From assembly GCA_019136545.1 (NCBI GenBank), contig JAGVUA010000075.1, positions 1-64,000 of the forward strand: a stretch of DNA of 64,000 nucleotides, written 5' to 3'. The notes beneath the pieces are model-generated. The model was not told the origin of the DNA, made no database searches, and worked only from the letters and a program-made list of their open reading frames with translations. Shown here piece after piece: positions 1-8,821 of this stretch; the stretch's first letter is position 1; the number at the start of each line of letters is the position of its first letter. This stretch comes from Betaproteobacteria bacterium. GTDB lineage: Bacteria > Pseudomonadota > Gammaproteobacteria > Burkholderiales > Rhodocyclaceae. A program made the position numbers and the translations under genes.

Positions 1-245
1 CCGGCGAGCGGCTTGCCTTCCTTGCTGACGGCCTTCTTCTCGCAATCCGCGCTGGCGGCGCCGTTGGCAGCGGGCTTGTCGGCCGACAGGCACTCCTTCA
101 TGAAGGCCTTGCGCTCTTCTCCCTTCTTGCCCTTGGCCTCGACGTTGCAGGATTTCATTTTGTCCTGCTGGGGCGTCGCCAGGGCGTTGGAAGCCATGCC
201 GACGGCGAACAGCGAAGCAGCGACCAGGGTGATGATCCGATTCAT
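1..245 (-). CDS. PsiF-like small secreted protein (partial, runs off the left edge)
   Basis: Small periplasmic protein of the PsiF (phosphate-starvation-inducible) repeat family, whose function is unknown. The ATG at 245 is preceded by a strong GAGGAGG ribosome site. It begins MNRIITLVAASLFAVGMASN, a signal peptide that probably ends at ALA-TPQQ. The mature part contains the family's Cys/Lys-rich repeat, seen as MKSCNVEAKGKKGEERKAF followed by MKECLS. About 81 residues are visible and the stop lies outside the window. The longer plus-strand reading frame over the same bases is a shadow. The family call rests on the signal peptide and one repeat, so it is fairly safe. The link to phosphate starvation is family knowledge only. 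Confidence 0.75.
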   Translation of the reverse strand, partial: MNRIITLVAASLFAVGMASNALATPQQDKMKSCNVEAKGKKGEERKAFMKECLSADKPAANGAASADCEKKAVSKEGKPLA

Positions 246-305
246 GCAAACCTCCTCGAAAAGTATGCAACAACAGAAAAACCGGCATAGCGCCACCGGC
301 TGGTT

Positions 306-326
306 ATTTCGCCGTTAGTGCGAAAT
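306..326. terminator. 7-bp inverted repeat downstream of hprK
   Basis: ATTTCGC (306-312) and GCGAAAT (320-326) form a perfect 7-bp stem around a 7-nt loop. It lies between the end of hprK and the start of the psiF-like gene, both on the minus strand. No U-tract follows on either strand, so it is only a weak candidate for the end of the long operon. Confidence 0.3.
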
Positions 327-368
327 TCTCATGGAAGCCGAATACCCGGTCTGCGTGAGTAACGATGT

Positions 369-1325
369 CTAGTCGCCGGAGTTGACACTGTCGTTGCCCT
401 CCAGCGCGCGCTGCTGACGATCGAGGAATTCCTGCATGCTGTCGATGCCGCGCAGGGACAGGATGGTCGAGCGCACCGCGGCTTCGAGCAGCACTGCCAG
501 GTTGCGGCCGGCGGCCACCGGCAGGATCACCTTGCGAATGGGGACGCCGAGAATGTTTTCGGTCTGCGCGTCGAGAGGTAGCCGCAATGTTTCCGGGCTG
601 GCCTGGGGCCGCTGCAGGTGCACGATGAGCTTCATGCGCATCTTGCGGCGACAGGCGGTTTCGCCGAACACGGCGCGGATATTGAGCAGGCCGAGACCGC
701 GCACCTCGAGAAAATCCTTGAGCAGTTCGGGGCAGCGGCCTTCGAGGTTGTCGAGTGAAATCCGCGAGACTTCGACGACATCGTCGGCCACCAAGCCGTG
801 GCCTCGCGAAATCAGTTCGAGCGCCAGCTCGCTCTTGCCGACGCCGGACTCGCCGGTGATCATCACGCCCATGCCCAGCACGTCCATGAACACGCCGTGC
901 AAGGTGATGGTCTCGGCGAGCTGGCGGGATACGTAAAGCCGCAGCGCGTCGATGACCGCGGCGGACTGCTGGGGCGAAGTGAAGAGCGGCGTGTCGGTGG
1001 CTTCGCACTCGGTCTTGATCACCTCCGGAATATCGCAGGCATCGGCGATGACCAGCGCGGGCGGCTGAGCGGCGATGATTTCCTGGAAATGACGGGCAAC
1101 GCGTTCACGGGGCTGCTTCGAGGCCCAGGATATTTCAGGCGAGCCCAGGACCTGGATGCGATCGGGATGGATGAGATTCAGGTGTCCGACCAAGTCGGCC
1201 GGCGAAATGTCGTCCCGGGTGATGGTGACCGCCCGGTTGAGCGTGCCGCAGATCCAGTTGAGCTGGAGACGCTTGCGATTGCGCTCGAACAGCTGCGCGA
1301 CGATCAGCTGGCGGACGAGGGCCAA
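369..1325 (-). CDS. hprK: HPr kinase/phosphorylase
   Basis: Bifunctional enzyme that phosphorylates and dephosphorylates HPr at a serine. In proteobacteria it belongs to an incomplete, regulatory PTS. The 318-residue length is normal. The P-loop GESGVGKSE lies near residues 158-166, and the family signature EVRGLGLLNIRAVFG follows about 50 residues later. The start is the TTG at 1325, the first possible start in frame; no ATG or GTG occurs before the conserved VAQLFE block. It overlaps the end of ptsN by 22 nt, which implies translational coupling. rapZ, often its neighbour, is not here but at 62207. Confidence 0.95.
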   Translation of the reverse strand: MALVRQLIVAQLFERNRKRLQLNWICGTLNRAVTITRDDISPADLVGHLNLIHPDRIQVLGSPEISWASKQPRERVARHFQEIIAAQPPALVIADACDIPEVIKTECEATDTPLFTSPQQSAAVIDALRLYVSRQLAETITLHGVFMDVLGMGVMITGESGVGKSELALELISRGHGLVADDVVEVSRISLDNLEGRCPELLKDFLEVRGLGLLNIRAVFGETACRRKMRMKLIVHLQRPQASPETLRLPLDAQTENILGVPIRKVILPVAAGRNLAVLLEAAVRSTILSLRGIDSMQEFLDRQQRALEGNDSVNSGD

Positions 1326-1768
1326 GTGGCGAACAGCGTGTGAGTCGCGGCGGCGTCGGCTGCTGCGCCGACGCGCTCGCGAAACGACTTGTCGGAAAAC
1401 ATCTGGGCCAGTTCGGAAAGCAACTGCAGATGATGCTCGGTGGCCGCCTCCGGCACCAAAAGAACAAAAACCTGGCTGACCGGCTTGCCGTCCGGGGCGT
1501 CGAAGCTGACCGGTGTCGCCAGCCGCAGGAAGGCGCCCCGCGCTTCCTTGAGGCCCTTGATGCGGCCATGGGGAATGGCGATGCCTTGCCCGAGGCCCGT
1601 CGAACCGAGCTTTTCGCGCGCGAACAGCGCATCGTAAACCGTGCTGCGGGCAATCCCGTGCTGGTTCTCGAAGAGAATGCCGGCCTGTTCGAACACGCGT
1701 TTCTTGCTGCTGGCCTCAAGGCCGACAACGACGTTTTCGGGGGGTAGCAGTTTGGCGATCTGGTTCAT
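1304..1768 (-). CDS. ptsN: PTS IIA-like nitrogen regulatory protein
   Basis: EIIA-Ntr, terminal phosphate acceptor of the nitrogen PTS. It acts by protein contacts on processes such as potassium uptake and nitrogen or carbon balance. It has 154 residues. The phospho-histidine lies in GQGIAIPHGR, near residue 66. The ATG at 1768 gives MNQIAKLLPPENVVVGLEAS, the usual family start; the longer frame upstream lacks homologous sequence. It sits between hpf and hprK, a classic rpoN-hpf-ptsN-hprK order. Its last residues overlap hprK. Confidence 0.95.
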   Translation of the reverse strand: MNQIAKLLPPENVVVGLEASSKKRVFEQAGILFENQHGIARSTVYDALFAREKLGSTGLGQGIAIPHGRIKGLKEARGAFLRLATPVSFDAPDGKPVSQVFVLLVPEAATEHHLQLLSELAQMFSDKSFRERVGAAADAAATHTLFATWPSSAS

Positions 1769-1853
1769 CGGCAATCTTGGGCATGCCAGCGCCGGGTGAG
1801 GCCGCAGCGAAGGCGCTGCGCAGTATACCCCCACCCCCGGCGGGAAGAAACTG

Positions 1854-2171
1854 TTATTCGTCAGCGGGAATCCGCTTGTCGCGATTATGGTCGCTGACCT
1901 TCTCCTTGTATTTCAGCACCTGGCGGTCGAGCTTGTCGGTCAGCGCGTCGATGGCGGCGTAAAGATCCGCGTCGGAGGCGTCGGCATAGATGTCCTTACC
2001 CTTGACGTGCAAGGTGATTTCGGCCTTCTGCTTGAGTTTCTGCACCGACAGCACGACGTGCACGCTGGTGACATGGTCGAAATGCCGGATGACTTTTTCG
2101 ACCTTGCCCGTGACGTAATCGTGAAGCGCGGGCGTGACTTCGACATGATGACCGGTGATGTTGAGGTTCAT
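1854..2171 (-). CDS. hpf: Ribosome hibernation promoting factor (short form)
   Basis: Small ribosome-binding protein that helps form inactive 100S ribosomes in stationary phase. Its 105 residues match the short HPF/RaiA class, without the C-terminal dimerisation domain of long HPF. It begins MNLNITGHHVEVTPALHDYV and contains the KGKDIYADASDADLYAAID region typical of the family. The ATG at 2171 has a GGAGAG ribosome site. It lies 9 nt downstream of rpoN, as in many proteobacteria. Confidence 0.95.
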   Translation of the reverse strand: MNLNITGHHVEVTPALHDYVTGKVEKVIRHFDHVTSVHVVLSVQKLKQKAEITLHVKGKDIYADASDADLYAAIDALTDKLDRQVLKYKEKVSDHNRDKRIPADE

Positions 2172-2180
2172 GATCTCTCC

Positions 2181-3635
2181 TTAGAGGGCTTTTCTGAGGT
2201 TGACCGGCGGAATGCTCAGGGATTCGCGGTACTTGGCCACCGTGCGGCGCGCCACCACGATGCCCTGCTCGCCGAGAACTTCCGCGATCCTGGCGTCGGA
2301 GAGTGGCTTGTGGCCATCTTCGGCGCTGACCAACTGTTTGATCAGCGCGCGGATCGCGGTCGAGGACGCAGCGCCGCCCGTATCGGTGGCGACATGGCTG
2401 CCAAAAAAGTACTTCAGCTCGAAAATGCCGCGCGGACTGGCCAGATACTTCTGCGTGGTCACGCGCGAAATGGTGGATTCGTGAAGATCGACCGCTTCGG
2501 CCACTTCGCGCAGCGTCAAGGGCCGCATGGCGACTTCGCCGTGGTCGAAGAAGGCGCGCTGACGATCGACGATGGTCTGGCTGACGCGCTGAATGGTATC
2601 GAAGCGCTGCTGCACGTTCTTGATCAGCCACTTGGCTTCCTGCAGCTGGCCCGCCAGGCTGGCGGCGGAACCGGCGTTGCCCCGCCGCTGACTTTGCAGG
2701 ATATTGGCGTACATGCGGTTGATGCGCAGGCGCGGCATCGCCTCGTTGTTGAGGCTGACCTTCCAGGCGCCGCGCACTTTCCGCACCACGACGTCGGGCA
2801 CCACGTAGCGCGTGTCGAGCGGCGCGAACTGGGCGCCCGGACGCGGATTGAGCGACTTGATGAGCGCCTGCGCGTCGCGCAGCTCGTCGTCGCCGCATGC
2901 CAGCGCCTTCTTGATCCTGGCGTAGTCGCGCGCCGCGAACTGATCGAGGTGATCGCGGACGATGGCGCGCGCCAAGTCTCGGCATCCCGATGGCGGCAGG
3001 CCCCGCAGTTGCAGTTCAAGGCATTCCCTGGGATCGCGCGCGCCGACCCCGGGCGGATCGAACTGCTGCAGGTAGCGCAGGCCGATCGTCAATTCGTCCA
3101 TCAATTCGTCGCGATCGACCTCGGCATCGCCGGCGAGCGTGTCGGCCAGTTCGTCGAGGCTATGCGCCAGGTAGCCGTCATCGTCGAGGGCTTCGATCAG
3201 GAAGATGACGACGTGGCGCTCGCGCTCCGGCAATTGCGTCAGCGCCACCTGGGCGTTGAGGTGCTCGCGCAGTCCCGTCGCGGCCGCCTGGATATCGCCG
3301 GCGTCGACATCGTCTTCGGGGTCGCGGGGAACGCCGTGGCTGCCGGGCGACTCGCTGCCCCAGCTCAGCTCGGTGCCATCGTCGCGCTCATCCGCGCCGC
3401 GCGCGGTTTCTTCGGCCGGGGGCTGCTGCTGGGTGGCCGACAAGGCGTCGCCGGGCGGTGCGAAGGCGGGCCCTTCACTCGCATCCTCGCGTTCCAGCAG
3501 CGGGTTGTCCTGCAATGCCTGGTCGATTTCCTGGTTAAGCTCCAGGGTCGACAGTTGCAGCAGGCGGATCGCCTGCTGCAATTGAGGCGTGAGCGCGAGG
3601 TGCTGGGAGAGGCGGAGCTGGAGACCTTGTTTCAT
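2181..3635 (-). CDS. rpoN: RNA polymerase sigma-54 factor
   Basis: Alternative sigma factor recognising -24/-12 promoters and needing AAA+ activators. It has 484 residues. Region I at the N-terminus is Gln/Leu-rich (KQGLQLRLSQHLALTPQLQQ). An acidic region II follows (about residues 50-115), then the core-binding domain, the helix-turn-helix (HESTISRVTTQKYL) and the C-terminal RpoN box ARRTVAKYRE. All domains are intact. It lies 9 nt after lptB in the same operon. Confidence 0.97.
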   Translation of the reverse strand: MKQGLQLRLSQHLALTPQLQQAIRLLQLSTLELNQEIDQALQDNPLLEREDASEGPAFAPPGDALSATQQQPPAEETARGADERDDGTELSWGSESPGSHGVPRDPEDDVDAGDIQAAATGLREHLNAQVALTQLPERERHVVIFLIEALDDDGYLAHSLDELADTLAGDAEVDRDELMDELTIGLRYLQQFDPPGVGARDPRECLELQLRGLPPSGCRDLARAIVRDHLDQFAARDYARIKKALACGDDELRDAQALIKSLNPRPGAQFAPLDTRYVVPDVVVRKVRGAWKVSLNNEAMPRLRINRMYANILQSQRRGNAGSAASLAGQLQEAKWLIKNVQQRFDTIQRVSQTIVDRQRAFFDHGEVAMRPLTLREVAEAVDLHESTISRVTTQKYLASPRGIFELKYFFGSHVATDTGGAASSTAIRALIKQLVSAEDGHKPLSDARIAEVLGEQGIVVARRTVAKYRESLSIPPVNLRKAL

Positions 3636-3644
3636 GTGGCTGCG

Positions 3645-4394
3645 CTACATGCGGAAATGCTCGCCCAAATAAACCTTCCGCACGCTTTCATTATCGACGA
3701 TCTCGGCGGGATGTCCAGCCGCCAGCACCTCGCCGGCATTGATGATCGTCGCCCGGTCGCAGATTCCCAGCGTCTCGCGCACATTGTGGTCGGTGATCAG
3801 CACACCGATGCCGCGCTCCTTGAGAAACCGGATGATCTTCTGGATGTCCAGTACGGCGATCGGGTCGACGCCGGCGAACGGCTCATCCAGCAGAATGAAG
3901 CGCGGTTCCGTCGCCAAGGCCCGGGCGATCTCGACGCGGCGCCGTTCGCCGCCCGACAGGGAAATGGCTTTGTTGTCCCGCAAATGGGCGATGTGCAGTT
4001 CCTGCAGCAGCTCTTCGAGCCGATCCTCGATGGTCGCCGGATCGACGTCGTCCTGAAGTTCGAGGACGGCACGGACGTTGTCGGCGACGGTCAGCTTGCG
4101 GAACACCGAGTTTTCCTGCGGCAGATAGGAAACGCCAAGACGCGCCCGCTTGTGAATCGGCATGTGCGTCAGGCTGGCGCCGTTGTCCTTGTCGGTCTTG
4201 TCGTCCTGCAGGCGGATCTCGCCGCCATCCGACGCCACCAGTCCGACGATCATGTAGAAGCAGGTCGTCTTGCCCGCGCCGTTGGGGCCCAGCAGCCCCA
4301 CCACTTCGCCGCCGTGCACATCGAACGAAACGTCTTTGACGACCACGCGCGACTTGTACTTCTTGCGCAGGTTGTAGGCGGCGAGGGTGCTCAT
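3645..4394 (-). CDS. lptB: LPS export ABC transporter ATP-binding protein
   Basis: Cytoplasmic ATPase of the LptBFGC machine that extracts LPS from the inner membrane. It has 249 residues. Walker [10 protein letters not shown] is at about 36-44, the signature is [15 protein letters not shown], and Walker B is [13 protein letters not shown]. The ATG at 4394 ([19 protein letters not shown]) overlaps the recX stop by 4 nt and matches the family start. lptA and lptC, which usually precede lptB, are not adjacent; recX and recA occupy that place. Confidence 0.95.
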   Translation of the reverse strand: MSTLAAYNLRKKYKSRVVVKDVSFDVHGGEVVGLLGPNGAGKTTCFYMIVGLVASDGGEIRLQDDKTDKDNGASLTHMPIHKRARLGVSYLPQENSVFRKLTVADNVRAVLELQDDVDPATIEDRLEELLQELHIAHLRDNKAISLSGGERRRVEIARALATEPRFILLDEPFAGVDPIAVLDIQKIIRFLKERGIGVLITDHNVRETLGICDRATIINAGEVLAAGHPAEIVDNESVRKVYLGEHFRM

Positions 4395-4819
4395 GCGTCG
4401 ACGTCCTTCAACAGCCGACGGATGACGTCGGTGGCGAATCCCCGGCTCTGCAGGAAGCGGGCCTGCCGGGCCCACTCCTTGGCATCTTCCGGCACGGCCG
4501 CGAATTTTTTCGACCATACGGCGCGCGCCCGCTCGAGTTCGCTCGGCAGCTCGCCCACTTCGGCGGCGACCACGGCGGGATCGAGGCCGCGGCTACGCAG
4601 GTCCTGGCGCAAGCGCGCCGCGCCGAAGCGCGCACCGTGCGCGCGCACATAGGCCGCAGCGGCACGGGCATCGGAGAGAAGCCCTTCGGATTCCAATTGG
4701 GCGAGCACGTTGGCAATGTCCTCGTCGGTGCCGTCGGCGGCAAGCTTGCGGGCCAATTCGGCGCGACTGTGTTCCCTTCGCGCCAGAAGGCCGATGGCTT
4801 TCCGCCTCAGTTCATTCAC
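4391..4819 (-). CDS. recX: Regulatory protein RecX
   Basis: Modulator of RecA that inhibits filament extension. It has 142 residues of three-helix RecX repeats: [35 protein letters not shown] and [21 protein letters not shown]. The start is GTG at 4819 (product begins [18 protein letters not shown]). It lies 10 nt downstream of recA and overlaps lptB by 4 nt, so recA, recX and lptB look co-transcribed. Confidence 0.9.
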   Translation of the reverse strand: MNELRRKAIGLLARREHSRAELARKLAADGTDEDIANVLAQLESEGLLSDARAAAAYVRAHGARFGAARLRQDLRSRGLDPAVVAAEVGELPSELERARAVWSKKFAAVPEDAKEWARQARFLQSRGFATDVIRRLLKDVDA

Positions 4820-4829
4820 GCGGCTTCAT

Positions 4830-5846
4830 TCACTCGGCGGCGGGGGCGGTCAGCGACGCCACACCGACGGCTGCGCGCACCTTGTTCTCGATCTCGATCG
4901 CCGTCTCCGGATGTTCCTTGAGAAACTCGCGGGCATTGTCTTTGCCCTGGCCGATCTTTTCGCCGTTGTAGGCGTACCAGGCACCGGATTTCTCGACGAA
5001 CTTGTGCTCGACGCCGAGTTCGATGATTTCGCCCTCGCGGGAAATGCCCTCGCCGTAGAGAATGTCGAAGTGGGCCTCGCGGAACGGCGGCGCCACCTTG
5101 TTCTTGACCACCTTGACCTTGGTTTCGTTGCCGATCACCTCGTCGCCCTTCTTGATGGCGCCGGTGCGGCGAATATCCATGCGCACCGAGGCGTAGAACT
5201 TCAAGGCGTTGCCGCCGGTAGTCGTTTCCGGGTTGCCGAACATGACGCCGATCTTCATGCGGATCTGGTTGATGAAGATCACCAGCGTGTTGGTGCGCTT
5301 GATGTTGCCCGTCAATTTACGGAGCGCCTGGGACATGAGCCGGGCCTGAAGCCCCGGCAGTTGGTCGCCCATTTCGCCTTCGATTTCGGCCTTGGGCACC
5401 AGCGCCGCCACCGAGTCGATGACGATGATGTCCACGCCGCCCGAACGCACCAGCATGTCGGCGATCTCCAGCGCCTGTTCGCCCGTGTCGGGCTGGGAAA
5501 TCAGGAGATTCGGCACATCGACGCCCAGCTTGCCCGCATAGACGGGATCGAGCGCATTCTCCGCATCGATGTAGGCGGCCGTGCCGCCGAGCTTCTGCAC
5601 TTCGGCCACCACCTGCAGGCAAAGTGTCGTCTTGCCCGAGGATTCCGGACCGTAGACTTCCACGACCCGGCCGCGCGGCAGGCCGCCGATGCCGAGCGCG
5701 ATGTCGAGGCCGAGCGAGCCGGTCGAGACGGACTGGATATCGTTCTCGATCTGGCCTTCGCCCATCTTCATGATGGAGCCCTTGCCGAACTGCTTCTCGA
5801 TTTGGGCAAGCGCCGCCTGCAGGGCTTTCGCCTTGTTGTCATCCAT
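4830..5846 (-). CDS. recA: Recombinase RecA
   Basis: DNA strand-exchange protein and SOS co-protease. It has 338 residues. Walker [10 protein letters not shown] is at 66-74, Walker B is [20 protein letters not shown], and loop L2 is [31 protein letters not shown]. The C-terminus is shorter and less acidic than in E. coli. It starts 27 nt after pncC. I see no CTG-N10-CAG LexA box in that short gap, so any SOS promoter must lie inside pncC or further upstream. Confidence 0.98.
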   Translation of the reverse strand: MDDNKAKALQAALAQIEKQFGKGSIMKMGEGQIENDIQSVSTGSLGLDIALGIGGLPRGRVVEVYGPESSGKTTLCLQVVAEVQKLGGTAAYIDAENALDPVYAGKLGVDVPNLLISQPDTGEQALEIADMLVRSGGVDIIVIDSVAALVPKAEIEGEMGDQLPGLQARLMSQALRKLTGNIKRTNTLVIFINQIRMKIGVMFGNPETTTGGNALKFYASVRMDIRRTGAIKKGDEVIGNETKVKVVKNKVAPPFREAHFDILYGEGISREGEIIELGVEHKFVEKSGAWYAYNGEKIGQGKDNAREFLKEHPETAIEIENKVRAAVGVASLTAPAAE

Positions 5847-5873
5847 GGTGGTTTCTCCGAAAACTGAAAATGA

Positions 5874-6377
5874 TTATGGCACGGATGGCATAGTTTTTGC
5901 CCTGACCAGCAGCCCATTCAAGGCATGAATCACTGCTTGCCGCCGAATGGCTTCGCGATCCCCCTGGAAGCGGTTTCGCTCGACCTCGGGCAACTGTCCG
6001 CGCACGCACCAGCCGAAGCATACGGTGCCCACTGGCTTACCAGGTGAGCCACCCGTCGGCCCGGCGATGCCGGTAATGGACAGGGAAATCAGGGCATTGG
6101 AGTTTTGCAGGGCGCCGCGGGCCATGTCGCTTGCGGTTTCCAGGCTCACGGCGCCGAAGGCGGCCAGGGTTTCCGGCCGCACGCCGAGCATCGCGGTCTT
6201 GGCGTCGTTGGTGTAGGTGACGAAGCCGCGGTCGAACCAGGCCGAGCTGCCGGCTGTGTGAGTGATTACTTGCGCCGCCCAGCCGCCGGTACAGGACTCC
6301 GCCGTTGCCAGGATCAGGCGATGCTGCCGCAGGACGGCGCCGACTTCGATGGAGAGCGACGCCAGGTCGGGGTCCAT
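5874..6377 (-). CDS. pncC: Nicotinamide-nucleotide amidohydrolase (PncC/CinA C-terminal type)
   Basis: Deamidates nicotinamide mononucleotide to nicotinate mononucleotide in NAD salvage. It is 167 residues, a stand-alone CinA C-terminal domain. Family motifs are ATAESCTGGWAAQ near residue 26 and SITGIAGPTGGSPGKPVGTVCFG near residue 100. The ATG at 6377 overlaps the pgpA stop by one base. The order thiL-pgpA-pncC-recA is common in betaproteobacteria. Confidence 0.92.
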   Translation of the reverse strand: MDPDLASLSIEVGAVLRQHRLILATAESCTGGWAAQVITHTAGSSAWFDRGFVTYTNDAKTAMLGVRPETLAAFGAVSLETASDMARGALQNSNALISLSITGIAGPTGGSPGKPVGTVCFGWCVRGQLPEVERNRFQGDREAIRRQAVIHALNGLLVRAKTMPSVP

Positions 6378-6880
6378 TACAGCAGTTTCTCGACGACGAC
6401 CTTGAGCACGGCCAGGGTCAGCAAGGTGTAGCCTGCCGCGACGGCATCATCCATCATCACGCCGAAGCCGTTCTTCACCTCCCGATCGAACCAGCGGGCC
6501 GGCGAGGGCTTGGTGATGTCGTAGAAGCGGAACCACAGGAAGGCTGCCAGTTGCCACAGCCAGGTCGGTGGCGTGAGCAGCAGGACGGCCCAGAAAGGGA
6601 CGATTTCGTCCCAGACGATGGCGCCGTGGTCGGTAACGCCGAGCTTCTGGCCGGTGATGTGGCAGGCCGAGATGCCGAAAATGAACAGCAGCGCAAGGAA
6701 ACCGGCCAGCCAGATGTCCTCGGGGAAATAGCTGCGCAGCAAAGGAAACGTCAGCCAGGCGAACAGCGTGCCGAAAGTGCCTGGCGCCACCGGAGCCAGG
6801 CCGCTGCCGAAGCCGCAGGCGACCAGATGCGCGGGATGCTGGAACAGGAAGCCGATCGGAGGGGCAGCCGCTTTCGCCAT
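6377..6880 (-). CDS. pgpA: Phosphatidylglycerophosphatase A
   Basis: Inner-membrane phosphatase converting phosphatidylglycerophosphate to phosphatidylglycerol. The ATG at 6880 (MAKAAAPPIGFLFQHPAHLV) gives 167 residues; a 22-residue upstream extension is possible but not conserved-looking. The motif GFGSGLAPVAPGTFGTLFAW and the later VWDEIVPFW contain conserved catalytic acidic residues. Hydrophobic segments follow at LLRSYFPEDIWLAGFLALL and at the C-terminus. It lies 10 nt after thiL. Confidence 0.92.
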   Translation of the reverse strand: MAKAAAPPIGFLFQHPAHLVACGFGSGLAPVAPGTFGTLFAWLTFPLLRSYFPEDIWLAGFLALLFIFGISACHITGQKLGVTDHGAIVWDEIVPFWAVLLLTPPTWLWQLAAFLWFRFYDITKPSPARWFDREVKNGFGVMMDDAVAAGYTLLTLAVLKVVVEKLL

Positions 6881-6890
6881 GCCTCGCACC

Positions 6891-7820
6891 TTAGCCGAAG
6901 TGGTCGTAACCGCGTTGGCCGATGGCCACCGCCCGGCCGTCGGCATCCACCAAAGTCAGCCGTGGCGGAGCGCCGGTTTCAACGCGGCCGATGCGAGTGA
7001 GCGCCAACCCAAGGGCGCCCGCCAGTGCCTCGACCTCGGGTTTGCGCGCGGCGGGCGCGGTGAAGACCAACTCATAATCGTCGCCGCCGGCCAGCCGGCA
7101 ATCGCGTTCGATGCCCGGCGCCGGCAGGTCCGGAATGCCGAGCGAGGCGCTGACCTCGGATGCCTCGAGGATATGCCCCAGATCCGCCAGCAGCCCGTCG
7201 GAAACGTCGATGGCGGCCGTCGCCAACCCGCGCAGCGCCAGACCGAGCGCCACGCGCGGCTGCGGCCGGTGCAGGGCGGCGAGATATTCGGCGGGTTCGG
7301 GCAGGACGTGGCGTCCCTGCAAATGGGCAAGCCCCAGCGCGGCCCGCCCCGGCGCGCCGGAAACCCAGATCTCGTCGCCCGGTCGGGCACCCGAGCGCAG
7401 CAGCGCCCGGCCTTCCGGCACTTCACCGAAAATGGTGACGCAGAAGTTGCGCGGACCCCGGGTGGTATCGCCGCCGATCACATCGACGCCGAATGTCTCG
7501 GCGCAGGCGAAGAAGCCCGTGGCAAACCGGCTGATCCACGATTCCGTCGCCGCCGGCAGCGCCGCCGCCAGCAGCGCCCAGCGCGGCTGCGCGCCCATCG
7601 CCGCCATGTCCGAGACATTGACGGCCAGCGTTTTCCAGCCCAGGTTCTCGGGATCGGCGTCGGCCAGAAAATGCGTGCCCGAGACCAGCATGTCGGTCGA
7701 CACCACCAGTTCCATGCCGGGCATCGGCCGGACGATGGCGCCGTCGTCGCCGACGCCCAGCCGGGTATGGCGGGTGGGCCGGCGGAAGTAGCGGTCGATC
7801 AGCGCGAATTCGGACGGCAT
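6891..7820 (-). CDS. thiL: Thiamine-monophosphate kinase
   Basis: Phosphorylates thiamine monophosphate to thiamine diphosphate with ATP. It has 309 residues of the PurM-like fold. Metal/ATP motifs are GVGDDGAIVRP and STDMLVSGTHF near the N-terminus and VSDMAAMGAQPRW. The C-terminal domain has AIDVSDGLLADLGHI and GGDDYELVFTAP. It starts 4 nt after nusB. The bases at 6950-6974, coding [10 protein letters not shown] near the C-terminus, match the dispersed 25-bp repeat at 22 positions. Confidence 0.95.
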   Translation of the reverse strand: MPSEFALIDRYFRRPTRHTRLGVGDDGAIVRPMPGMELVVSTDMLVSGTHFLADADPENLGWKTLAVNVSDMAAMGAQPRWALLAAALPAATESWISRFATGFFACAETFGVDVIGGDTTRGPRNFCVTIFGEVPEGRALLRSGARPGDEIWVSGAPGRAALGLAHLQGRHVLPEPAEYLAALHRPQPRVALGLALRGLATAAIDVSDGLLADLGHILEASEVSASLGIPDLPAPGIERDCRLAGGDDYELVFTAPAARKPEVEALAGALGLALTRIGRVETGAPPRLTLVDADGRAVAIGQRGYDHFG

Positions 7821-7824
7821 GGGG

Positions 7825-8250
7825 CTAACGCCCCTTCGCCTCGTGCGGGCGCAACTCGAGCACCAGCTTGTCGAGCACGCCGTTAACGAACTTGTGGCCG
7901 TCGGTGCCGCCGTAGGTCTTGGCCAGTTCGATGGCTTCGTTGATGACCACGCGATAAGGCGTCTCGACGTGATGTTTCAGTTCGCTGGCGCCGAGCAGCA
8001 GGACGCTGCGTTCGATGGGCGAGACGTCGTCCCAGGCGCGATCGACATGCGGGACCACGGTGTCGCGCAAGGCGTCGATGTCGGCAAGCGTTTCCGCGAG
8101 CAGCGCGGCGTAGAGCCCGGTGTCGACCTTGTCGAAACCGGCGACCGACTCGGCCTGGACGCGAATTGCCGCTTCGTCCTGGCCGCCGACCAGATGCTGG
8201 TACAAGCCCTGGATGACGAACTCGCGGGCTCGGTGACGCGGTGATTTCAT
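7825..8250 (-). CDS. nusB: Transcription antitermination protein NusB
   Basis: All-helical RNA-binding protein that joins NusE/S10 at boxA to promote rRNA antitermination. It has 141 residues. The opening RHRAREFVIQGLYQHLVGGQ and the C-terminal GGTDGHKFVNGVLDKLV are family hallmarks. A GGGGAGACA ribosome site precedes the ATG at 8250. The 67-nt gap to ribH is G/C-rich and can fold, but I see no clear terminator. Confidence 0.95.
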   Translation of the reverse strand: MKSPRHRAREFVIQGLYQHLVGGQDEAAIRVQAESVAGFDKVDTGLYAALLAETLADIDALRDTVVPHVDRAWDDVSPIERSVLLLGASELKHHVETPYRVVINEAIELAKTYGGTDGHKFVNGVLDKLVLELRPHEAKGR

Positions 8251-8317
8251 TGTCTCCCCGTCCCTCGGTCCCGGTTCGCTGGCTGCGCCGCCCTGGGGAC
8301 GGCCCGGCGGGCGGCGC

Positions 8318-8821
8318 TCACCCGACGGCTTTCAGCAGGTTGGCCATCTCCACCGCGCACTGCGCCGCTTCCACACCCTTCTGGTGCATGCGGACCTCGG
8401 CCTGGCCATCGTTTTCCACCGTCAGCACGGCATTGGCGATCGGTACGCCGGTGGCATGCTGGACGTCGATGATGCCGCGCGCCGATTCGTTGGCGACGAT
8501 CTCGAAGTGATAAGTCTCGCCCCGGATGACGCAGCCGAGCGCCACCAGGGCGTCGTGGCGGCCGCTCCTGGCCATGGTCTGGAGCACGAGCGGCAACTCC
8601 AGCGCACCGGGCACGGTCGCCAGCGTCACGCTTGCCGGCGCGACGCCCAGGCGTCGCAGCTCCTGGCAGCATCCGGACAGCAGACCCTCGCCGACGTCGC
8701 GATTGAAGCGCGCCATGGCGATGCCGACACGCAGGCCGGTGCCGGTCAGGCTGGGCTCGATTTCCCGCACATCGGCGCACTTGCCGGACTGCAGCGGCGG
8801 GGAAGAGGGCTTGAAACTCAT
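8318..8821 (-). CDS. ribH: 6,7-dimethyl-8-ribityllumazine synthase
   Basis: Penultimate riboflavin enzyme. It condenses the ribityl-aminopyrimidine with the butanone phosphate made by RibB. The ATG at 8821 ([20 protein letters not shown]) gives 167 residues and overlaps ribBX by 4 nt. Motifs are [23 protein letters not shown] and [20 protein letters not shown], which holds the catalytic histidine. Between ribBX and nusB, the usual order. Confidence 0.95.
   Translation of the reverse strand: MSFKPSSPPLQSGKCADVREIEPSLTGTGLRVGIAMARFNRDVGEGLLSGCCQELRRLGVAPASVTLATVPGALELPLVLQTMARSGRHDALVALGCVIRGETYHFEIVANESARGIIDVQHATGVPIANAVLTVENDGQAEVRMHQKGVEAAQCAVEMANLLKAVG

Noticed and set aside
1887..4652. 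A 921-codon open frame on the + strand
   Set aside because: It lies antisense to hpf, rpoN and lptB, which have clear motifs; long antisense frames are normal in such GC-rich DNA. The same holds for long frames at 20902-22953, 37022-38647 and 56556-58823.
5847..5873. LexA box before recA
   Set aside because: The 27-nt gap has no CTG-N10-CAG match.
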